From assembly GCA_963849885.1 (NCBI GenBank), contig CAWKIV010000019.1, forward strand, positions 1 to 64,000: a stretch of DNA of 64,000 bases, read 5' to 3'. Position numbers and translations under genes: made by a program. Below are positions 17,751 to 24,758 of this stretch, one piece after another. Under the pieces are notes generated by a model. It saw nothing but the letters and a program-made list of their open reading frames with translations, ran no database searches and was not told the origin of the DNA. How positions within the stretch are numbered: position 1 is the first letter of the stretch; every line of letters starts with the position of its first letter. The stretch comes from CADCTP01 sp963849885 (GTDB taxonomy: Bacteria; Actinomycetota; Actinomycetes; Mycobacteriales; CADCTP01).

Positions 17751-17887
17751 GCGCGCTCGTACGCCGCCAGCATGTCGCGACGCAGATCCAGCGCCGAACC
17801 CAACAGGAACGACCCCGGCACGACCGGCGGCGCACCTGAAGCCGCCTCGGTCAGCACGACGTGGTGCACGGCCGGGGATCGGGTCAT
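17747..17887 (-). pseudogene. Cytochrome P450 N-terminal fragment
   Basis: From the ATG at 17887, 46 codons encode a typical P450 amino end: PPVVPGSFLLGSALDLRRDM followed by LAAYERA, then a stop at 17747-17749 shared with the opposite-strand gene. Full P450s continue past this point with a YERYGDVVR-type strand and reach about 400-450 residues. Everything after the first helix is gone, so this is a stub left by a deletion. Confidence 0.62.
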
Positions 17888-18022
17888 GTCAACTCAACTC
17901 CTGTCGCGGCGAACGTCCGGACGCGGCCGACGCTAGGAGCCGTTGCGGGATCCGGCATCGTTGAGTTTGTGCAACCGGCGTCTGACCCGGTGGTTGAATT
18001 CAACCACGCGTCGCAGAGGTGC

Positions 18023-18778
18023 TCAGACCGCTCGAACTTCGGCGAGCCGCGTGACTGCGAACTGGTCGGTCCCGCTGGGGTCCCAGCAGGCGGCGGCTTC
18101 CCAGGCGGCCCGCGCTTGCGCGGCGATGTCGTACGCGTCGTCGTCGAGGCCGGCGGCGTTGTGCGGCAGCGCCAGGTCGAGGTCGGGGACGTCGACGTGC
18201 GACTCGTCCCAGTCGATCATCGCGACGCGATCCGCGGTCATGCGGATGTTGCCCGGGTTGGGGTCGCCGTGGACGACGCACGTCGTGCGACCGGTGAGTC
18301 GTGCCCACGCTGCTCGGCATCGAACGACACCCTCAGGCGGCATCGCGCCGAGGTCGACCTTCGTCCCGGTCTCGGCGTGCAGAAGGTCGGTCGACGATCG
18401 CCAGCCCGGGCGTTGGGGCCAGCCGTGCGTGAGCCGATGCAGCTGGCGGAGTGTGTCGGCGACGCGACGCCAGTCGGCTTCGGTCTCGGGCGGTCCGCCC
18501 TCCACGTAGGTCATCACCACCAGACCGTCGGCGAAGTGCCGGCCGTCCGTGGTCGGGATCGGCACCGGCACCGGCATCCCCTCACGGTGGAGGTGTCGCA
18601 ACAGGTCGGTCTCCCAGGCGAGATCAGCGTCGCTGCGTTGGCCGAGACGACCGACCGCGAGGTGCCCGTCGACGCGCACGCTCCACACCTCGTTGACGCC
18701 AACTCCGCCGGTGAGCGGTTCGCCGCGGACGACGTCGTCACCCCACTGCTCGAGTGCCTCCCATCCCACCGGCCACAT
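18023..18778 (-). CDS. Aminoglycoside phosphotransferase-like (APH/ChoK) kinase
   Basis: A 251-residue small-molecule kinase of the APH fold. It has the Brenner-type catalytic motif VVHGDPNPGNIRMT (His-Gly-Asp-x4-Asn) and the metal-binding MIDWDESHVDVPDLDLA. The N-terminal lobe is short: VNEVWSVRVDGHLAVGRLGQ has no obvious ATP-binding Lys (AVGR where AVKR is usual), but the line ADLAWETDLLRHLHREGMPV places the helix Glu. Members phosphorylate aminoglycosides, choline, homoserine or other alcohols; resistance cannot be claimed. It is a single-gene unit. Confidence 0.82.
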   Translation of the reverse strand: MWPVGWEALEQWGDDVVRGEPLTGGVGVNEVWSVRVDGHLAVGRLGQRSDADLAWETDLLRHLHREGMPVPVPIPTTDGRHFADGLVVMTYVEGGPPETEADWRRVADTLRQLHRLTHGWPQRPGWRSSTDLLHAETGTKVDLGAMPPEGVVRCRAAWARLTGRTTCVVHGDPNPGNIRMTADRVAMIDWDESHVDVPDLDLALPHNAAGLDDDAYDIAAQARAAWEAAACWDPSGTDQFAVTRLAEVRAV

Positions 18779-18884
18779 CGTCGCGGAGGGTCATGAAACG
18801 CTCAACGAGATACGAACGCTGACCTCACTCGCACCGGATGAGGATCGCCGGCCGCCGGACGCGCCGGCCGGACGCCGAGGCGTC

Positions 18885-19232
18885 CTACTCGTGGTCCGGC
18901 AGGCCACTGAGCAGGTGGTCGGCGTGGGCGAGGGTCTCGGTGACGAGTCGGCGGACGTGGCCGTTGCGGACGGTGTAGATGCGGCGGCGGCCGGCCGGGC
19001 GGGCTTCGACCAGGCCGCCGAGGCGGAGCCGGCTCAGGTGCTGGGACACCGCCGGACGAGGGACACCGGTGAGCTCGGTCAGCTCGGTGACGTCGTGCTC
19101 GGCGGTGGCGAGCGCCGCCAGCAGCCGCAGGCGGGTCGGGTCGGCCAGCAGCCGCAGCACGTCCGCGGCCGCGCGGGCCTGCTCGCCCGTAGGGGCAAGG
19201 GTCGCGGCGGTCGCGTGCGTGGGCGCGTACAT
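18885..19232 (-). CDS. ArsR/SmtB-family metal-responsive repressor
   Basis: A 115-residue winged-helix repressor with ADVLRLLADPTRLRLLAAL, VTELTELTGVPRPAVSQHLS and GLVEARPAGRRRIYTVRNGH. The final part LAHADHLLSGLPDHE has Asp and His residues spaced like an alpha-5 metal site of Zn/Co/Ni sensors. It diverges from the CDF transporter across only 20 bp, so one operator would control both. The start used is the ATG at 19232; a GTG six bases upstream is possible. Derepression by Zn, Co or Ni is an inference from the pairing. Confidence 0.87.
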   Translation of the reverse strand: MYAPTHATAATLAPTGEQARAAADVLRLLADPTRLRLLAALATAEHDVTELTELTGVPRPAVSQHLSRLRLGGLVEARPAGRRRIYTVRNGHVRRLVTETLAHADHLLSGLPDHE

Positions 19233-19239
19233 GAGCACG

Positions 19240-19245
19240 TATTCT
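19240..19245 (+). promoter_or_regulatory. -10 element of leaderless CDF gene
   Basis: TATTCT lies seven bases before the ATG of the transporter gene, which places the transcription start at or next to the start codon. It is inside the 20-bp gap between the divergent ArsR and CDF genes, where the repressor should bind. Confidence 0.6.
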
Positions 19246-19252
19246 GCCAGGC

Positions 19253-20296
19253 ATGGCCGGCGCCCGGGACCACGACCACTCGCACCAGCACGGTCACGAG
19301 CATCACCACGAGCACCGGTCGGGCCTGCTCGGCCGCGTGCGGGAGCTGCTGGTCCCACACAGCCACGATGCGTCCGACCGGGTCGACTCGGCGCTGGAGG
19401 CGAGCCGGGCCGGCATGCGCTGCCTGGCCTGGAGCTTCGCCGTGCTGACCGGCACCGCCGCGCTGCAGGCGGTCGTCGTGGTGCTGTCCGGCTCGGTGGC
19501 GCTGCTCGGCGACACGCTGCACAACTTCGCGGACGCGCTCACCGCGGTGCCGCTGGCCATCGCCTTCACCGTGGGCCGGCGGGCCGCCACCCGCCGGTAC
19601 ACCTACGGCTACGGGCGGGCCGAGGACCTGGCCGGGCTGGTCGTCGTGCTGCTGATCGCGCTGTCCGCGTTCGCCGCCGGCTGGGAGGCGGCCCGCCGGC
19701 TGCTCGACCCGCAGGAGGTCACCGCGGTGCCGCTGGTCGCGCTGGCCGGCCTGATCGGCTTCGCCGGGAACGAGTGGGTCGCCCGCTACCGGATCCGCGT
19801 CGGCCGCCGGATCGGGTCGGCAGCGCTCGTCGCGGACGGCCTGCACGCCCGGACCGACGGTTTCACCAGCCTCGCCGTGCTCCTCGGCGCCGGCGGCGTC
19901 GCCCTCGGGATCCCGGTGGCAGACCCGATCGTCGGTCTGCTCATCACCGTCGCCATCGCCGCCGTGCTCCGGGACGCCGCCCGTGAGGTCTACCGGCGGC
20001 TGATGGACGCCGTCGACCCGGAGCTGGTCGGCACCGCCGAGTCGGCCGTGCGCGCGACCCCGGGAGTCACCGATGTCGGCGAGCTGCGCCTGCGGTGGAT
20101 CGGCCACGCCCTGCGGGCCGAGGTCGAGGTCGTGGTCAACCCGACGCTGTCGCTCGTCGAGGCGCACCGGGTCGCGCACGACGCCGAGCACCAACTGCTG
20201 CACGACGTCCCGCGGCTGTCCGCGGCGATGGTGCATGCCCACCCGGGCGCCGGTGCGGCCGCAGCCGCCCACGCCGCCGTCGCCCACCACCGCTGA
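19253..20296 (+). CDS. Cation diffusion facilitator (CDF) metal efflux transporter
   Basis: A 347-residue CDF transporter, likely exporting Zn2+, Co2+ or Ni2+ in exchange for protons. It begins with a His-rich metal-binding tail (DHDHSHQHGHEHHHEHR). The transport site is seen as HxxxD in GDTLHNFADALTAVPLAI (TM2) and HxxxD in DGLHARTDGFTSLAVLLG (TM5). Six hydrophobic segments precede a cytosolic domain (VDPELVGTAESAVRATPGVT, then DVGELRLRWIGHALRAEVEV). It is divergently paired with the ArsR gene and appears leaderless. Confidence 0.92.
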   Translation: MAGARDHDHSHQHGHEHHHEHRSGLLGRVRELLVPHSHDASDRVDSALEASRAGMRCLAWSFAVLTGTAALQAVVVVLSGSVALLGDTLHNFADALTAVPLAIAFTVGRRAATRRYTYGYGRAEDLAGLVVVLLIALSAFAAGWEAARRLLDPQEVTAVPLVALAGLIGFAGNEWVARYRIRVGRRIGSAALVADGLHARTDGFTSLAVLLGAGGVALGIPVADPIVGLLITVAIAAVLRDAAREVYRRLMDAVDPELVGTAESAVRATPGVTDVGELRLRWIGHALRAEVEVVVNPTLSLVEAHRVAHDAEHQLLHDVPRLSAAMVHAHPGAGAAAAAHAAVAHHR

Positions 20297-20396
20297 GTGG
20301 CGTCCAGCCAGTGCGGGCGCACGGCGGCGAGCTCGTCGGCGAGACAGCGCGGTAACCGCTGGGTCGTTCCGGTGACGGGTGTGGGAATCTGGGCCG

Positions 20397-20963
20397 ATGG
20401 CGATCACCGTCCAGCCGGTGAGCGAGGCGCTCTTCGACGATGTCCAGACGGTCTTCGGCACCAGGGGCGACGCCGCCCGCTGCCAGTGCCAGGGCTATCG
20501 GCTGGGCTGGTACGAGCGGCACACCGATGATGTCCGGGGCCGCCGCGAGCTGCTCCGCGACCAGGTGATCGAGGGACACGGGCTGGTCGCGCACCTCGAC
20601 GGCGAGCCGGTGGGCTGGTGCTCGCTCGGACCGCGCAGCGACTACCCCTACCTGCGTCAGACGACGTGGAGAGGCCGCGACGAGGACAAGGACGACGCGG
20701 GCATCTGGGCGGTCACCTGTTTCGTGACCCGCGCCGGGTTCCGCCGCCAGGGCGTGAGCCGGGCGCTGGTGGGCGGCACGGTCGACCTGGCCCGCGACCA
20801 TGGCGCCCGCGCCGTCGAGGCCTATCCGATGAAGCCGGCCCCGGGCAAGGACGTCCCCTGGGGCGAGATGCACGTAGGGGCGCTCAGCGCGTTCCTCGCG
20901 GCCGGGTTCCGGGTCGTGCACGTGCCGTCGCTGCGGCGCGCGGTCGTGCGCTACGACTTCTGA
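20397..20963 (+). CDS. GNAT family N-acetyltransferase
   Basis: A 188-residue acetyltransferase. The acetyl-CoA binding loop is in WAVTCFVTRAGFRRQGVSRA, preceded by the beta-bulge strand GLVAHLDGEPVGWCSLGPRS and followed by LARDHGARAVEAYPMKPAPG. A Cys-rich segment, ARCQCQGYRLG, sits near the N-terminus. The ATG at 20397 is preferred over an upstream GTG at 20379 because the family start AITVQPV follows it. The substrate is unknown. Confidence 0.85.
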   Translation: MAITVQPVSEALFDDVQTVFGTRGDAARCQCQGYRLGWYERHTDDVRGRRELLRDQVIEGHGLVAHLDGEPVGWCSLGPRSDYPYLRQTTWRGRDEDKDDAGIWAVTCFVTRAGFRRQGVSRALVGGTVDLARDHGARAVEAYPMKPAPGKDVPWGEMHVGALSAFLAAGFRVVHVPSLRRAVVRYDF

Positions 20964-21103
20964 ACCAGCCGATCCGCCCACCCGCGACGGGCTCGCGGGA
21001 GGCGCGTGTCCGTAGTGGCGGTCGAGATCTCCGTGCCCGGTACGGATGTTCCGCGCTCGGTCCCGGCGCAGGCTCCTGGTCGGGTTCACGAGAGGGGCAC
21101 ACC

Positions 21104-21685
21104 ATGAAGCGTCTGACCGCCGCCATCACCGGGCTGCTGCTGACCCTGACCGCCGTGGCCGCATCGGCGGCCTTCGCCGGGCCCGCGGCGACCGCCGACC
21201 CCGCGACCGCCGACGCCGCGGTAGCCGCCGACGTCGACCGCGGCGCCGTACGCGGCTTCGAGCGGTTCCTGCGGCGGTTCGAGGCCGCCAACACGGCGTT
21301 CGTCAACGGCGACCCGTCGCTGTGGTTGCCGATGACCGCGGACAAGGACCCGGCGTCGATCTTCGGCGGGTTCGGCGGCGCGGGGGAGGCCGGCGTCGCG
21401 GCCGTCCACCAGCGCTACCTGCTCGCGGCCGGCGCGTTCCGCCCGAGCGGCGCCCGGGTCGACTTCGAGTACCTGGTCAAGGACGTGCGCGGCCGGCTGG
21501 CCTACACGGTCGCGATCGAGCGTGCCGACGTCCTCTACGCAGGGCAGACCGAGCGGCAGCAGCAGGTCCTGCGCGTCACGATGATCTTCCGCTTCGACCA
21601 TGGCGCCTGGAAGATCATCCACCGGCACGCGGACACGATGATCGACCTGCAGCTGCCCACTCCGGCCGCCAGCCCGGGCCGGTAG
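21104..21685 (+). CDS. Secreted SnoaL/NTF2-like protein
   Basis: A 193-residue exported protein. The start ATG has AGAGGGG upstream. Residues 1-25 or so form a signal peptide (MKRLTAAITGLLLTLTAVAA then SAAFAGP). The mature part looks like an NTF2/SnoaL-type fold: FLRRFEAANTAFVNGDPSLW, a middle AGEAGVAAVHQRYLLAAGAF and the C-terminal strands VLRVTMIFRFDHGAWKIIHR. Such domains act as ligand-binding or enzyme-like modules; nothing more specific can be said. Confidence 0.72.
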   Translation: MKRLTAAITGLLLTLTAVAASAAFAGPAATADPATADAAVAADVDRGAVRGFERFLRRFEAANTAFVNGDPSLWLPMTADKDPASIFGGFGGAGEAGVAAVHQRYLLAAGAFRPSGARVDFEYLVKDVRGRLAYTVAIERADVLYAGQTERQQQVLRVTMIFRFDHGAWKIIHRHADTMIDLQLPTPAASPGR

Positions 21686-21956
21686 CCGGCGCCGGTGTCG
21701 AGGTGAGCGACCCGGTGATCATGGCGGAGCCCGGTCCGGGGCTCGGGTTGGAGCCGTCGGCGCAGCAGGTGCGCGCAGATGCTGACCGCGGCGGTGGAGT
21801 ACGTCGTGCGGTTCTGCGAGCGGTTGCCGCAGGCGGCTCCGTCCGACCGGGCCGGGGTCGCTGCCGTGCTCACCGACGAGGCGGTGCGCCGGCGGCCGCC
21901 GGCCGGGGGCCGGCGGGCCGTTGACCGGCGCCGGGGCGGCGGGAAGACTCGCGCGA

Positions 21957-22784
21957 ATGCCAGCCACGGAGAACGAGCCGCGCACCGGCTACGCCCCGGT
22001 GAACGGCCTGCGGATGTACTACGAGGTCCACGGCTCCGGGGGCACCCCGCTGCTCCTGCTGCACGGTGGGCTCTTCGACATCGACCAGCAGTTCGGCGCG
22101 CTGCTGCCCGGGCTGGCGGCGGCCCGCCAGGTGATCGCCGCCGACTTCCAGGGCCACGGCCGGACCAACGACATCGACCGGCCGCTCGGGACCGCCCACC
22201 TCGCCTCCGACGTGGTCGGCCTGCTGCGGCACCTCGACGTCGGGCAGGCGGACGTCTTCGGCTTCAGCGTGGGCGGCGCGGTCGCCCTGCACCTGGGCAT
22301 CAAGCACCCGGAGCTGGTCCGCAAGCTGATCGTGTCGTCGGCGTCGTTCTCGCCCGAGGGGGACCGCCCGGAGAACGCCGGGGCGGTCGGCGAGATGAAG
22401 GTCGAGATGATCGCCGGCACGCCCATGGAGGCGGCGTACCTGGCCAAGTCCCCGCATCCGGACCACGAGCACCTGCAGACCCTGCTCGACAAGCTCGGCG
22501 GGTACGACCGGGGCACGTCCGGCTGGTCCGACGCCGAGATCCAGGGGATCGCCGCGCCGACCCTGGTCACCGTCGGCGACTGCGACGCGGTCAAGCTCGA
22601 GCACGCGGTCCGCTTCCTGCAGCTGCGCGGCGGTGACGTCAACGGCGACTTCGTCGGCGTCCCCGCGTCGCAGCTGGCGGTCTTCCCGGGGACCACGCAC
22701 TTCTTCGGGCTGGCCCGGACCGCGCTGGTCCAGGACGTGGTGCTCGGCTTCCTCGACGCGCCGCCGCCGACCGCCCAGGCCTGA
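21957..22784 (+). CDS. Alpha/beta hydrolase
   Basis: A 275-residue alpha/beta-hydrolase. LLLLHGGLFDIDQQFGALLP is the oxyanion region, VIAADFQGHGRTNDIDRP the second strand, and VFGFSVGGAVALHLGIKHP holds the nucleophile elbow GFSVG. The acid would be in LVTVGDCDAVKLEHAV and the base His in FPGTTHFFGLAR. All three catalytic residues are thus present. It converges on the HTH gene at 22794, nine bases away. The substrate is unknown. Confidence 0.87.
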   Translation: MPATENEPRTGYAPVNGLRMYYEVHGSGGTPLLLLHGGLFDIDQQFGALLPGLAAARQVIAADFQGHGRTNDIDRPLGTAHLASDVVGLLRHLDVGQADVFGFSVGGAVALHLGIKHPELVRKLIVSSASFSPEGDRPENAGAVGEMKVEMIAGTPMEAAYLAKSPHPDHEHLQTLLDKLGGYDRGTSGWSDAEIQGIAAPTLVTVGDCDAVKLEHAVRFLQLRGGDVNGDFVGVPASQLAVFPGTTHFFGLARTALVQDVVLGFLDAPPPTAQA

Positions 22785-22793
22785 CCCGCCGGG

Positions 22794-23372
22794 TCAGCCG
22801 GGGTCGAGCTCGGCGTCGGGAAGGGTGGGGGCGTCGGTGGGGTAGAGGCCGGCGGCGAAGCCGAAGACCTGGTCGCCGGACCGCGGGATCTGGGCGAACC
22901 GGCGGGACAGCTCCTGCACCTCCGCCCAGAAGCGCCGCACCTCGTCCCGCGGGATGCGCGCGTGCAGGAGCAGGCAGCGCAGGTCGTCGGCGGCGTGCGC
23001 GGCGACGGACTCGGCGGCCGCCTCCGCGAGCCCGTTGATGGAGGCGACCACCTCCTGGTCCTCCGGCCGGCTCAGCGCGCCGATGTAGAACGTGCGGGCG
23101 ACCCGCCCGTAGTAGCGCTCGTCGATCGCCCGCACCCGCTGGGTCCGGACGACCCGCAGGAGACCGGCGTCGACCAGGAGGTTGACGTGGTACGCGACGG
23201 TGCTCTTGGGCCGGTCCACCGCGCGGGCCAGCTCGGTCACCGTGGCCGCCCGCTCGAGGAGCAGCTCCAGCAGGGTGCCGCGCAGCTTGTCGGCCACCGC
23301 GCGCAGCTGGTCGTGCGCGGTGATCACCATGAGGTCGTCGAGCTCGTAGTCCGGGATCTGATTGACCGACAT
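22794..23372 (-). CDS. Winged-helix (ArsR-like) transcriptional regulator
   Basis: A 192-residue regulator with an N-terminal winged helix: LRAVADKLRGTLLELLLERA, VTELARAVDRPKSTVAYHVN and AGLLRVVRTQRVRAIDERYY. The C-terminal half is a helical sensor/dimer domain with a conserved RTFYIG entry. It diverges from the hydrolase gene at 23438 across 65 bp containing a repeated CTCGACCATT motif, the likely operator. Confidence 0.83.
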   Translation of the reverse strand: MSVNQIPDYELDDLMVITAHDQLRAVADKLRGTLLELLLERAATVTELARAVDRPKSTVAYHVNLLVDAGLLRVVRTQRVRAIDERYYGRVARTFYIGALSRPEDQEVVASINGLAEAAAESVAAHAADDLRCLLLHARIPRDEVRRFWAEVQELSRRFAQIPRSGDQVFGFAAGLYPTDAPTLPDAELDPG

Positions 23373-23374
23373 AC

Positions 23375-23406
23375 CTCGACCATTCTACAGTTCTCGACCA
23401 TTCGAG
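23375..23406. promoter_or_regulatory. Repeated operator candidate for the winged-helix regulator
   Basis: CTCGACCATT occurs at 23375-23384 and again at 23393-23402, 18 bp apart, or roughly two helical turns. The second copy is part of the perfect inverted repeat CTCGA-CCAT-TCGAG (23393-23406). The pair lies between the divergent regulator and hydrolase genes. Confidence 0.6.
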
Positions 23407-23437
23407 CAACGTGGTCCTACGGAACGGGAGTCTAGAG

Positions 23438-24028
23438 ATGGCCGAGGTCGTGCTGTTCCACCACGTGCAGGGACTCACCGACGGCGTCCGCGCCTTCGCC
23501 GAGGAGCTGCGCGCCGGCGGGCACACCGTGCACACGCCGGACCTCTTCGAGGGCGAGCTGCCGGCGACCGTCGAGGACGGCATCGCGCACGTGCAGAAGG
23601 TCGGCGAGAAGGTGCTCGGCGAGCGGGCCGACCGGGTGGTGGCCGAGCTGCCCGCCGGCCTGGTGTACGGGGGCTACTCGTGGGGCGGCGCCACCGCGCA
23701 GCGGTTCGCGCAGACCCGGCCGGGCGCGCGCGGCGCGCTGCTCTACGAGACGTGCCTGCCGATCACCGGCGACTGGGCCATCGGGCCGTGGCCGGACGGG
23801 CTGCCGGTGCAGATCCACGGCATGGACCACGACCCGTTCTTCGCCGAGGAGGGCGACCTCGACTCGGCCCGCGAGCTGGTCGCGACGATCGGGCCGGAGC
23901 TGGGCGAGCTGTTCGTCTACCCGGGCGACCGGCACCTGTTCACCGACAGCTCGCTGCCGTCGTACGACGCGGACGCGACGGCGCTGGTGCTGCAGCGGTC
24001 GCGGGAGTTCCTCGACCGGCGGGGCTGA
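23438..24028 (+). CDS. Dienelactone hydrolase family protein
   Basis: A 196-residue alpha/beta-hydrolase of the dienelactone hydrolase type. It begins EVVLFHHVQGLTDGVRAFAE and has VHTPDLFEGELPATVEDGI. The nucleophile position YGGYSWGGATAQ carries Ser rather than the Cys of classical dienelactone hydrolases. The acid is in HGMDHDPFFAEEGD and the base in GDRHLFTDSSLPSYD. GGGAG-like purines precede the ATG at 23438. Control by the divergent winged-helix regulator is likely. Confidence 0.82.
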   Translation: MAEVVLFHHVQGLTDGVRAFAEELRAGGHTVHTPDLFEGELPATVEDGIAHVQKVGEKVLGERADRVVAELPAGLVYGGYSWGGATAQRFAQTRPGARGALLYETCLPITGDWAIGPWPDGLPVQIHGMDHDPFFAEEGDLDSARELVATIGPELGELFVYPGDRHLFTDSSLPSYDADATALVLQRSREFLDRRG

Positions 24029-24176
24029 GGCCGGGGTGGTCCGGCCGGGGTGGCCCGCGGGTGGCCCGGCCGGGGTGGTCCGGCGGGTGGCCGGCCGGGG
24101 TGGCCCCGGCCTGAGTAGCCGGCCGGGTGGCCGGGTGGGTGGCCCGGCCGGGTAGATCCGGCCGGGCCGGCCCGGA
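24029..24176. repeat. Imperfect GC-rich tandem repeats between convergent genes
   Basis: Variants of GGCCGGGGTGG recur at least five times in these 148 bases, directly after the hydrolase stop and before the stop of the YcnI-like gene. The region may act as a bidirectional terminator or be a replication-slippage site. It has no gene. Confidence 0.6.
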
Positions 24177-24644
24177 TCAGGTCCGCGTGCTGGAGACGGG
24201 CTCGCGGACCGGCGGCTGCGGGGCGGCCCGGCGGCGGGCGCCCAGGGCGAGGGCCAGCGCGGCCAGGCCGGCGAGCAGGCCCGCGCCGCCGAGCACGTAC
24301 GCACCGGTGACCGATCCGCTGCTGGCGGTGTCGGCGTCCGTGGCGGGAGCGGGTGCGGCGGCCTCGGCGGCCGGCCCCGGCGGCCGGAGCGGCCGGAGCG
24401 GCGGCGAGGCGCAGCGTGGGCGCCGGGAAGTCCGGCTCCTCGGTGCTGCCGGCGGCCGGCTCCTCGATCCAGGAGACCACCTTGCCGTCGCTGTAGGTCT
24501 GGATCGCCTTGAGGGTCATCGTGTCGGCCTTCGGCAGCGGGCCGGCGCTGACCTCGAGTGCGCTGCCGCGGGCAGCGCGGCCAGTCCGGTCAGCCCGGCG
24601 GCGGAGCCGACCACGACCAGCAGCCGGCGAAGCGAACGAGACAC
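24177..24644 (-). pseudogene. YcnI (DUF1775) gene with internal deletion and frameshift
   Basis: The GTG at 24644 starts a good signal peptide (SRSLRRLLVVVGSAAG then LTGLAALPAAAH). In YcnI proteins the mature chain begins with that His, which binds copper. Here the frame runs straight into bases that, one frame over, encode LEVSAGPLPKADTMTLKAIQ and TYSDGKVVSWIEEPAAGS, which belong to the end of the YcnI domain. About 100 codons of the core are therefore missing. A second shift near 24370 precedes the C-terminal membrane anchor GAYVLGGAGLLAGLAALALA and RRRAAPQ. CopC/CopD partners, usual YcnI neighbours, are absent. Confidence 0.78.
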
Positions 24645-24758
24645 GAAGACCCTCTCTCCGGTGGTGGGCGGGGCCGGGATCCCGGCCCGCGTGGGGAAGG
24701 TCGGAGCGAGGGGCGGAACGGTTCCCGCCGGGGCCGGATCGGGCCGGGCGGGCGCCGG

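Noticed and set aside
21686..21956. Possible small gene beginning at 21779 (LTAAVEYVVRFCERL)
   Set aside because: The first 30 or so codons look plausible but the frame then turns into an Arg-rich shadow of the downstream hydrolase, and no start signal or family is seen.
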